A stretch of DNA of 49,530 bases from a bacterium (lineage in GTDB: Bacteria; Ratteibacteria; UBA8468; B48-G9; JAFGKM01), in contig JAOAIL010000010.1 in NCBI GenBank assembly GCA_026414725.1, positions 1 through 49,530 of the forward strand, written 5' to 3'. The position numbers and the translations under genes are program-made. The notes beneath the pieces are model-generated. The model was not told the origin of the DNA. It did not search any database and worked only from the letters and a program-made list of their open reading frames with translations. Positions 16,966 to 24,840 of this stretch are shown in pieces; the first letter of the stretch is position 1, and each line of letters opens with the position of its first letter.

Positions 16966-17451
16966 ATGGCACTGAATGAAGATGAAAGAAAAAGGATTGA
17001 GGAGGAAGAAGAAATACGGACAAAAATCCGTCTTAAATATGAACAGAAATCATCAGGAATTGCTGGAGTTCTATCAAGTGTATGTCCCGGACTTGGACAG
17101 ATTTATAATGGACAGGTTGGTAAAGCAACATTATGTATAGTAGTTGTGCTAATAGGTATTCTATTGTTAAGTGCTGGAATTTATTTTCAGATTAAAGGTA
17201 TGCCTGTAAAAGGACAGCCCGTAGCAGTTATGGAACAATCAGAACAGGTTGAGATGAGTGAAGAAGGGGTTATTGTAGAAGAGAAATCGGAAGAGGTAAA
17301 AGGAATTACTCCTTCCGAACAAAAAGGGGAGAAAAAACCAGCAACACCGGTAGTTCTTATTGTTGTAGGAACTATAGGAACTCTCCTGGGATGGAATTAT
17401 TCTGTAAAGGATGCTATAAGGTCGGCTAAAAAAATAAATACTTCTTATTAA
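16966..17451 (+). CDS. TM2-domain-like small membrane protein
   Basis: 161 residues. A charged N-terminal segment (about 1-28, Glu/Lys/Arg rich) precedes SVCPGLGQIYNGQVGKA, the typical TM2-type turn, then a membrane helix (about 55-72). A Glu/Lys-rich linker (about 80-125) leads to a second hydrophobic helix and a short basic tail. Function unknown. It has a strong AAAGGAGG ribosome site. Its stop shares bases with the convergent rex stop (TTAA), a 4-bp overlap. Confidence 0.75.
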   Translation: MALNEDERKRIEEEEEIRTKIRLKYEQKSSGIAGVLSSVCPGLGQIYNGQVGKATLCIVVVLIGILLLSAGIYFQIKGMPVKGQPVAVMEQSEQVEMSEEGVIVEEKSEEVKGITPSEQKGEKKPATPVVLIVVGTIGTLLGWNYSVKDAIRSAKKINTSY

Positions 17452-18086
17452 GAAGTTTCTTTCATTCTGTATATAATACTACCGATTTCAGAAGCCATAT
17501 CCACATTTGCTATATTTATATCCTCAGGAAGAAAAAGAACTACAGGAGCAAAATTAAGTATACTCTTTATCCCTGCTTCTATAAGGATATTAGATACATT
17601 CTGGGCTATCTCTGCAGGAACACACAGAATAGCAATTTTTACCTCATTTTTAACAATAAATTTTTTTATCTCTTCTATATTATATATCTTTATTCCTTTA
17701 ATTGTTTGTCCTATTTTTTTAGCATCATTGTCAAAAGCACCTATAATCTCAACATTAATATCTAAAAAACCAGGATACTGAATAAGTGCAGTCCCTAATC
17801 TTCCTGCGCCTATTACTACTGCCTTAACTTTCTTATCCAGTCCGAGTAGTTCTTTAAGTGTCTTTATGAGTGTTTCAACATTATAACCAACCCCTCTTTT
17901 ACCAAATTCTCCGAAAAAAGAAAGGTCTTTTCTAAACTGGGCAGGTGGTATATTTAACAAGGATGTTATATCTCTGGATGAAATTATCTTAATCCCTTTT
18001 TGCTTCTCCCTTTCAAGGTAACGAAGATATGTTATTGTCCTTTTTACTGTTTCTACTGGTATATTATGTTTCCTCGCTTTTTCCAT
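17448..18086 (-). CDS. rex: Redox-sensing transcriptional repressor Rex
   Basis: 212 residues, a normal Rex length. The N-terminal winged helix (about 1-80) ends with the diagnostic RKDLSFFGEFGKRGVGY (52-68). The Rossmann domain has GAGRLG (93-98) for NAD(H), and the C-terminus provides the swapped helix. Rex represses fermentation and respiration genes when NADH is low. AGGAGG lies 28 nt before the ATG, farther than usual, with an in-frame stop between, so the ATG at 18086 is the first usable start. Divergent from the Lon-like gene, with a candidate operator in its own promoter. Confidence 0.95.
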   Translation of the reverse strand: MEKARKHNIPVETVKRTITYLRYLEREKQKGIKIISSRDITSLLNIPPAQFRKDLSFFGEFGKRGVGYNVETLIKTLKELLGLDKKVKAVVIGAGRLGTALIQYPGFLDINVEIIGAFDNDAKKIGQTIKGIKIYNIEEIKKFIVKNEVKIAILCVPAEIAQNVSNILIEAGIKSILNFAPVVLFLPEDINIANVDMASEIGSIIYRMKETS

Positions 18087-18126
18087 TAAGTTAATGTTTG
18101 ACTTTTTCGCTCAACCTCCTATAATA

Positions 18127-18155
18127 ATTATACAGATTTGTTAAGTATTTTCAAA
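18127..18155 (-). promoter_or_regulatory. rex promoter with a candidate Rex operator
   Basis: On the minus strand, TTGAAA (18154-18149), 16 nt, TATAAT (18132-18127). The 18-mer TTGTTAAGTATTTTCAAA on the plus strand (18138-18155) resembles the Rex-box form TTGTTAA-N4-TTAACAA with mismatches in the right arm, and it covers the -35 and spacer. This suggests autoregulation; it could also affect the divergent protease gene. The promoter is well supported, the operator only moderately. Confidence 0.5.
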
Positions 18156-18170
18156 AAGGAGAAAAGATAA

Positions 18171-20588
18171 ATGGAAAAATATAAGGTGCCTGTTGAAAAA
18201 CTGAGGAAAAAATGTGATTTGAAAAGTTTTAAGTTTAACACAACAGAAGAGATATCCCCTCTTGAAGGATTGATTGGACAAGAACGGGCAAAGAAGGCAC
18301 TTGAGTTTGGGCTTAAGATAAAAAGTGATGGATACAATATATTCGTTGCTGGAATTTCAGGAACAGGAAAAACCACCTCTGTAGAACAGGCAGTAAGAAA
18401 AACAGCAGAAGAACAAAAAGTCCCTGATGACTGGTGTTATGTATATAATTTCTCAAATCCAGATAATCCTGTTGCATTAAGATTACCTCCAGGAATGGCA
18501 GTGGCTTTTAAGAAAGATATGGAGGAACTGGTAAAAGAACTTCAGATAGAACTTCCTAAAGAACTTGAAAGTCAATTATACGAAGAACATAAAAATCAGA
18601 TAATAAAGGAGTTTCAGGAAAAGAAAAATGAGATGCTTGAAGAATTTGAAAGTTCGGCAAAGTCATCCGGTTTTCTGATTAAAAAAACCCCTACCGGTGT
18701 AGTTATGGTCCCATCTATTGAAGGTAAACCACTTGAAGAGGAAGATATTGAGAAACTAACAGAACAGGCAAAGGAAGATATTAAAAAGAAACAGGAAATA
18801 TTACATGAACATTTTAATCAAATCTCACGGGAAATCAGGAAACTGGAGAAGGAGGCACAAAGAAAATTGGTTGACCTTGAAACCCAGACAGCAAGGGCTA
18901 CTATAAGTCCGAGGATAGAAGAGTTAAAGGAAAAATATAAAAAATTCCCGGAGATTTTAAAATATCTTGATGATGTAGAGAAAGATATGGTAGAGAATGC
19001 TGATAGTTTCAAGGAAAAAAGAGAAATAGAGATACTCCCGGGGATAAAACTTCCTGATAGACCATCTACTTTATATAAATATGAAGTAAATGTCTTAATA
19101 GATAATTCCTGTCTTAAAGGTGCTCCTGTAATTAAAGAGACAAATCCCACATCTTATAACATAAGCGGCAGAATAGAATATCGCCCCCAGTATGGAGCAA
19201 TGGTAACTGATTTCACAATGATAAAGCCAGGTGCTCTCCATAAAGCCAATGGTGGTTATTTAATATTGCAGGTACTGGATATCTTTAAGAATTATTTTTC
19301 CTGGGAAACATTGAAAAGGGCTATAAAGAATAAAGAAATTATAATAGAAGACCTTAATGAACAATATCGTCTTATAAACACCCCTACATTAAGACCACAG
19401 CCCATACCTCTCGATGTAAAAGTTGTATTGATAGGAAATCCGCTTTTCTATTATTTACTTTTTACCTATGATGAGGAATTTAAAAAACTCTTCAAAGTAA
19501 AAGCGGATTTTAGCACAATTATGGATAGAGATGAAGAAGGTATTACTAATTATGTGGCTTTCATAAGTAAAATATGTAAAGAAGAGAAACTACTTCCTTT
19601 TGATAGAGAATCTACATCAGAAATAATTGAGTATGGAGCGCGGATTGCAGAAGACCAGAATAAACTAACAACGAGATTCAGTGAGATAGCAGACATTATA
19701 AGAGAAGCAAACTTCTGGGCACTGACAGAAAATTCTTCTGTTGTAAAAACATCTCATGTGAAAAAGGCACTGGAAGAGAAAATTTTCAGGTCAAACCTTA
19801 TAGAAAAGAGGATAGAAGAACTTATTAAAGAAGGTACTATTATGGTAGATACTGAAGGCGAAAAAGTAGGTCAGATAAATGGTCTTGCCGTTCTCACAAT
19901 GGGAGATTATTCTTTTGGAAAACCATCAAGAATTACAGCGAGAGTTTATACTGGAAGAAGTGGGATGATAAATATAGACAGAGAGGTAAAACTTTCAGGG
20001 ACAATACATAATAAAGGTTTTTTAATACTTACTGGCTATATGGGAGAAAAATATGGTGTTGATAAACCACTCGTTTTCAGTGCCACGCTTTGTTTTGAAC
20101 AACTTTATGAAGAGATAGAAGGAGATAGTGCTTCTTCTACAGAACTTTATGCCCTTCTTTCTGCGATATCAGGATTACCACTAAAACAGGGGATAGCAGT
20201 TACCGGGTCGGTAAATCAGAGAGGTGAAGTCCAGCCCATAGGTGGAGTTAATGAAAAGATAGAAGGATTCTATCATACCTGTAAGATAAAAGGACTGACA
20301 GGAGAGCAAGGAGTCATTATACCTAAAACAAACATCAGACACCTTATGTTAAAAGACGAGGTTATAAATGCGGTCAAGGAAGGAAAATTTCATATATGGG
20401 CTGTAAGTACTATAGACGAAGGAATAGAAATTCTTACAGGAGTTCCTGCAGGAGATAAAGATAAAAAAGGCGATTATCCAGAAGGAACTGTTAACTATCT
20501 GGTTTCTAAACGACTGGAAGAACTTACCAGAAATTATCTAAAACACCAGAAGATACACTCGCCTAAAAAAGGAAAGATAAATAAGTGA
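18171..20588 (+). CDS. Lon-like AAA ATP-dependent protease (AAA_32 type)
   Basis: 805 residues. Walker A is GISGTGKT (61-68), after the opening GLIGQERAKKALEFGL. A long helical coiled-coil insertion (about 120-285, rich in Glu and Lys) follows. The C-terminal Lon protease domain has the Ser-Lys dyad S653 (EGDSASSTE) and K696 (GGVNEKIEG). It lacks the N-terminal LAN domain of classical Lon and has the layout of the YcbZ/LonB-like group. Predicted cytosolic quality-control protease. AAAGGAG precedes the ATG. Divergent from rex with 84 bp between starts. Confidence 0.9.
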   Translation: MEKYKVPVEKLRKKCDLKSFKFNTTEEISPLEGLIGQERAKKALEFGLKIKSDGYNIFVAGISGTGKTTSVEQAVRKTAEEQKVPDDWCYVYNFSNPDNPVALRLPPGMAVAFKKDMEELVKELQIELPKELESQLYEEHKNQIIKEFQEKKNEMLEEFESSAKSSGFLIKKTPTGVVMVPSIEGKPLEEEDIEKLTEQAKEDIKKKQEILHEHFNQISREIRKLEKEAQRKLVDLETQTARATISPRIEELKEKYKKFPEILKYLDDVEKDMVENADSFKEKREIEILPGIKLPDRPSTLYKYEVNVLIDNSCLKGAPVIKETNPTSYNISGRIEYRPQYGAMVTDFTMIKPGALHKANGGYLILQVLDIFKNYFSWETLKRAIKNKEIIIEDLNEQYRLINTPTLRPQPIPLDVKVVLIGNPLFYYLLFTYDEEFKKLFKVKADFSTIMDRDEEGITNYVAFISKICKEEKLLPFDRESTSEIIEYGARIAEDQNKLTTRFSEIADIIREANFWALTENSSVVKTSHVKKALEEKIFRSNLIEKRIEELIKEGTIMVDTEGEKVGQINGLAVLTMGDYSFGKPSRITARVYTGRSGMINIDREVKLSGTIHNKGFLILTGYMGEKYGVDKPLVFSATLCFEQLYEEIEGDSASSTELYALLSAISGLPLKQGIAVTGSVNQRGEVQPIGGVNEKIEGFYHTCKIKGLTGEQGVIIPKTNIRHLMLKDEVINAVKEGKFHIWAVSTIDEGIEILTGVPAGDKDKKGDYPEGTVNYLVSKRLEELTRNYLKHQKIHSPKKGKINK

Positions 20589-20671
20589 GCAGTAGAGAAA
20601 AATAAGGCACATCTTATCTTCTACATATTTAATTATTTTTTACTTTTAATATGTAATCTGTGTTTAAGAAT

Positions 20672-22420
20672 ATGAATAAAAATTTGAAGAATTGGGATTT
20701 TAACATTTTTCTTGAATATCTGAAACCATATAAAAAGTCGGTTATTATTGCACCTCTATTTATGGTTCTGGAAGTAATAATGGACCTTTTTCAACCAAAA
20801 CTCCTTGCCCATATTGTTGATGAAGGAATAATGAAGGGGGATTTCAAATTTATAGTACATACAGGGATATTAATGCTTGGAATTGCAATTATAGGTCTGA
20901 TTGGTGGGATTGGATGTACAATATTTTCAAGTATAGCAAGCCAGAACTTCGGACACGATTTAAGAAAAGCCATTTTTAAAAAAATTCAGAATGTTCAGTT
21001 TAAAGACAGCAATAAATTCTCCCCCTCCTCTCTTATAACAAGATTGACAAATGATGTATCTCAGACACAACAACTTGTACTTATTTCTTTAAGATTGCTT
21101 GTCAGAGCACCTCTTTTATGTCTGGGGGGAATTATTATGGTTTTTTTTATAAACATTAAACTTTCCATGATAATTCTTATTGTGATACCTCTGCTCCTTT
21201 TTATCTTCTATTCTATTACAAGGAAAAGTTTTTCTTTATTCACTGATATGCAGAAAAAAATAGATAGAATTAATCTTATAATCAGAGAGAACCTTGCAGG
21301 TATAAGAGTAATCAAAATTTTCAACAGGACACCATATGAAAAAAGACGTTTCAAAAGTGCAAATGAAGATATGGTTGAAGCATCTCTCAATGCAATTAAA
21401 CTTATCGTAAACATAGGACCTCTGGTTATGATAATCGTAAATTTAAGTATAATCGCTGTCTTATGGTTTGGCAGTAATATGTCAATGAGAAATGAAATTA
21501 TGATAGGTGAAATAGTGGCTTTTATCAACTATCTTATGATAATCCTTATGTCTCTTATGATGGTAAGTAATCTATTTATATTTATATCAAGGGCAGGTGC
21601 TTCTGTAGAAAGGATTAATGAGGTATTAAGGGTTAAAGAACCTGACAGAGAAGAAAAATTTTATCAATCTGTTTCCATAAGGGGACATATAGAGTTTAAA
21701 AATGTTTCTTTTAGTTATACACAACAGACACCATTTTTTCATAATTTATCTTTTTCAATAGAAGAGGGAAAAACAACTGGCATAGTCGGAATTACAGGTT
21801 CAGGAAAAACAACACTATTAAATTTGATGGCAGGATTATACCAACCGTTATCTGGAGATATTTTTATTGATGGAACAAAAATGAATGATATAAACCCTTC
21901 TGTACTGAAAGAAAATATAGGGTTTGTTACACAGGAAGCAATAATATTTTCAGGAACTATCAGAGAGATTATGAAATGGGCAAAAGAGGATGTATCAGAT
22001 GGAGATATAGAAGAGGCATTAAAAATAGCGGAGATTTATGATTTTATCAAAAAACTTCCGGATGGGCTTGAAACATTCATTGGACAGAAAGGAGTAAATC
22101 TATCAGGAGGACAGAAACAGCGGTTAACAATAGCGAGGGCTATCATCAGAAACCCCAAAATACTAATCCTTGATGATTGCACAAGCGCTGTGGATTTTAT
22201 AACAGAAAAACGGATACTGAAAAATTTAAAAAGTGGATTGAACACCTGTACAAAGATTATTGTTACTCCGAGGATATTTACAGTTATGGAAGCAGATAAT
22301 ATTATAGTTCTTGAAAAAGGAAGTATAGCAGGTTTTGGAACCCACAGACAATTGCTTAAAACATGTGATATCTACAGGGAGATATATGAATCACAGGCAG
22401 GAGAGAGAATAAATGTCTGA
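20672..22420 (+). CDS. ABC exporter subunit 1 with a degenerate nucleotide site
   Basis: About 582 residues; an in-frame GTG at 20660 adds four more, and neither start has a good Shine-Dalgarno. An N-terminal six-helix exporter domain (about 20-310) is followed by the ATPase. Numbered from the GTG: Walker A GITGSGKT at 377-384 and signature LSGGQ at 481-485. Walker B is LILDDC with D506 replacing the catalytic Glu, and the switch His is Pro (P537 in VTPRIF). These losses match the regulatory half of heterodimeric exporters such as TM287/288. It overlaps the next gene by 8 bp. Confidence 0.92.
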   Translation: MNKNLKNWDFNIFLEYLKPYKKSVIIAPLFMVLEVIMDLFQPKLLAHIVDEGIMKGDFKFIVHTGILMLGIAIIGLIGGIGCTIFSSIASQNFGHDLRKAIFKKIQNVQFKDSNKFSPSSLITRLTNDVSQTQQLVLISLRLLVRAPLLCLGGIIMVFFINIKLSMIILIVIPLLLFIFYSITRKSFSLFTDMQKKIDRINLIIRENLAGIRVIKIFNRTPYEKRRFKSANEDMVEASLNAIKLIVNIGPLVMIIVNLSIIAVLWFGSNMSMRNEIMIGEIVAFINYLMIILMSLMMVSNLFIFISRAGASVERINEVLRVKEPDREEKFYQSVSIRGHIEFKNVSFSYTQQTPFFHNLSFSIEEGKTTGIVGITGSGKTTLLNLMAGLYQPLSGDIFIDGTKMNDINPSVLKENIGFVTQEAIIFSGTIREIMKWAKEDVSDGDIEEALKIAEIYDFIKKLPDGLETFIGQKGVNLSGGQKQRLTIARAIIRNPKILILDDCTSAVDFITEKRILKNLKSGLNTCTKIIVTPRIFTVMEADNIIVLEKGSIAGFGTHRQLLKTCDIYREIYESQAGERINV

Positions 22421-24263
22421 AAGAGATAAGTTTCAGGAACAGGAGAAATTCAGATTTCATCATGGACCATTCTTTGGTCCACCCGGACCCGGCAGGCATT
22501 TACATTTAACAACTGAAAGACCAAGACAAACAATTAAAACACTGAAAAATCTTTTCAAATATCTTAAGAAGTACAGATTATATCTTTTTCTAACATTTAT
22601 CTGTTTGATTGGAAGTTCAGTCCTTTCACTTCTCGGTCCGTATCTTATAGGGAAAGGAATTGATAATTATATAATACCAAAATCTCTCTCTAAATTTGGC
22701 TTTTTTCTCCTTTTTTTATTAGTAATATATATCTTCAATTCTATCCTTTTATACATACAGGGTATTACAATGGCAAATATATCCCAGATGATTGGATTTG
22801 ACTTAAGAAAAGATGTTTTTGAATGTCTCCACAAACTTTCTCTTAAAGTTATTGATAGAAGACCTATCGGGGATATAATGAGCCGTTTTACCAATGATAT
22901 AGATATGATAAACACGAGTATTGCAACAGCAACAATCCAGTTTTTCTCTGGAGTTATTATGCTTATAGGAACCATTGTAATGATGGTTATTTTAAGTCCA
23001 ATTCTCACATTATTCAGTATGATACTTATTCCTCTTATGGTTATCACAACAAAGATTATATCTGGAAAAACAAAAAGATACTTTTTACTTCAACAGACAA
23101 AACTTGGTGAGGTTAATGGAATTGTAGAGGAGAATATTACTGGTTTGAAGATAGTAAAAATTCTGGGGATGGAAGAAAAAGAAATAAGGAAGTTTGAAGA
23201 AAAAAATTCTGAACTCAGGGAATATGGTATTATGGCACAGAAACTTTCAGGTATTGTCCCTCCTTTAATGAATTTCCTGAACAATATAAGTTTTGCTATT
23301 ATCGGTGGGATAGGAGGCCTTTTTGTTATAAAAAATATCATTACTATTGGCACTATAGCAAGTTTTATAAACTATGTGAGGTTTTTTACAAGACCATTAA
23401 ATGAGGTTGCCAATCAGTTCAATGTTATTCAGGGGGCAATAGCAAGTGCGGAAAGGATTTTTGAAATCATGGAGGAAGAAAAGGAGAAAGAAGATACAGA
23501 AGAGGAAGTAAGAATTGATGATATAAAAGAAACCATTGAGTTCAGAAATTTGTGGTTTTCTTATAAAGATGAGAATTATGTTCTTAAAAATATTAATTTT
23601 CAAATTTCACCAGGTAAATTAATCGCAATTGTAGGACCCACAGGAGCAGGAAAGACAACTATAGTAAACCTCCTCGCTAGGTTATATGAGATTAATAAAG
23701 GTGAAATACTATTTGACGGTACAGATATAAGAAGAATAAAAAAGGAAAGTTTAAGGTCTATATTTGGAGTGGTACTCCAGGACACATATCTTTTTTCAGA
23801 GTCAGTGAGAGAAAATATAAGATATGGTAATCTGGAAGCAACAGACAGAGAAATTGAAGAAGTATGTAAAGCAATAAATGCTGATGAATTTATTTTAACT
23901 CTGCCATTAAAATATGATACGGTTCTTTCAGATGGAGCACAAGGGTTAAGTCATGGGCAGAAACAACTTATAGCAATTGCCAGGGCAATACTCTCTAATC
24001 CGAAAATTTTAGTATTGGACGAAGCAACAAGCAGTATAGATACAAAAACAGAGATGACTATCCAGAAAAGTATGTCAACCCTGATGAAAGGACGGACAAG
24101 TTTTGTGATAGCGCACCGATTAAATACAATTAAAAATGCTGATTTAATTCTTGTAATCAAAGAGGGAGAAATAATTGAAAAGGGAACACATAGAGAACTT
24201 ATGGATAAGAAGGGATTTTACTGGGGTCTTTTTACCAGTCAGTTCGGAGAAATCTCTGAATAA
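22413..24263 (+). CDS. ABC exporter subunit 2 (catalytic partner)
   Basis: 616 residues. A Pro/Gly/His-rich N-terminal tail (about 15-32) precedes six membrane helices and the ATPase. Walker A GPTGAGKT at 408-415; Walker B with the catalytic E537 (LDEATSS); switch H568 (AHRLNT). Its signature is LSHGQ (512-516) rather than LSGGQ. Because each ATP site combines one subunit's Walker motifs with the other's signature, this defect falls in the same site that is broken in subunit 1. One functional and one degenerate site is the standard heterodimeric pattern. Substrate unknown, probably a drug or lipid. Confidence 0.93.
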   Translation: MSERDKFQEQEKFRFHHGPFFGPPGPGRHLHLTTERPRQTIKTLKNLFKYLKKYRLYLFLTFICLIGSSVLSLLGPYLIGKGIDNYIIPKSLSKFGFFLLFLLVIYIFNSILLYIQGITMANISQMIGFDLRKDVFECLHKLSLKVIDRRPIGDIMSRFTNDIDMINTSIATATIQFFSGVIMLIGTIVMMVILSPILTLFSMILIPLMVITTKIISGKTKRYFLLQQTKLGEVNGIVEENITGLKIVKILGMEEKEIRKFEEKNSELREYGIMAQKLSGIVPPLMNFLNNISFAIIGGIGGLFVIKNIITIGTIASFINYVRFFTRPLNEVANQFNVIQGAIASAERIFEIMEEEKEKEDTEEEVRIDDIKETIEFRNLWFSYKDENYVLKNINFQISPGKLIAIVGPTGAGKTTIVNLLARLYEINKGEILFDGTDIRRIKKESLRSIFGVVLQDTYLFSESVRENIRYGNLEATDREIEEVCKAINADEFILTLPLKYDTVLSDGAQGLSHGQKQLIAIARAILSNPKILVLDEATSSIDTKTEMTIQKSMSTLMKGRTSFVIAHRLNTIKNADLILVIKEGEIIEKGTHRELMDKKGFYWGLFTSQFGEISE

Positions 24264-24295
24264 ATATCCTTTATCTACACCTTTAGTTTATTAAT

Positions 24296-24832
24296 TTACC
24301 AGTATATGTATCTGGTAAAAAGGTCCTGTTCTGCCTTTGTAAGTTTTTCTATATCAGGGAGAAGATAACGGTCATCAAATATATCAAGAAGAATCTTACC
24401 TTTTTCTCCATAGTCAAGAGTTCTATGTGATGCCCATCTCATATAAAACTCTTTTGGTCCTTTATCTGTCTCAACTTTAAAATGCAGTACACCGAACTCA
24501 AGTTTTATACTGTATATAGATTCTATAATATAGGCAAAGTATTGTTTCTTCATTGCATCTAATATAATCTGCCTTGTGTCATCAGGAAATTGATTAATAT
24601 CCTCTATCATTCCTATTTCCTGAATCCTGTCATTCTCATCATAATAAAAAAGAAGTATAAATTTATCCGGACATCTTACAGGAAATGCCCTTATAGCATA
24701 TACTCCTCTATAAAGGGTTCCATCTGATGTCATAACATGCATAAGATTAAATGTACCTTTAAATATCCTAATATCTTCCGGTTTTAAACTCTTAATACCT
24801 ATTTCTTCAAGACGACTTTTTTTATCTTCCAT
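24296..24832 (-). CDS. DUF1854 family protein paired with an ABC transporter
   Basis: 178 residues. The sequence matches my memory of the DUF1854 family: a short beta-rich protein with FYMRWASHRTLDYGEKGKILLDIFDDRYLLPD in the C-terminal third and DRIQEIGMIEDINQFPDD in the middle. No signal or membrane segment. It is 8 bp downstream of the ABC transporter gene on the same strand, a pairing seen in other bacteria and sometimes annotated as cyanophycin-associated; no cyanophycin gene is present here. Molecular role unknown. Confidence 0.75.
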   Translation of the reverse strand: MEDKKSRLEEIGIKSLKPEDIRIFKGTFNLMHVMTSDGTLYRGVYAIRAFPVRCPDKFILLFYYDENDRIQEIGMIEDINQFPDDTRQIILDAMKKQYFAYIIESIYSIKLEFGVLHFKVETDKGPKEFYMRWASHRTLDYGEKGKILLDIFDDRYLLPDIEKLTKAEQDLFTRYIYW

Positions 24833-24840
24833 ATAAACCC

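Noticed and set aside
20589-20659. Imperfect hairpin after the Lon-like gene followed by T-rich DNA as a terminator.
   Set aside because: The stem is interrupted (GTAGA/TCTAC and ATAAG/CTTAT with loops) and the T-tract is not adjacent, so the support is too weak.
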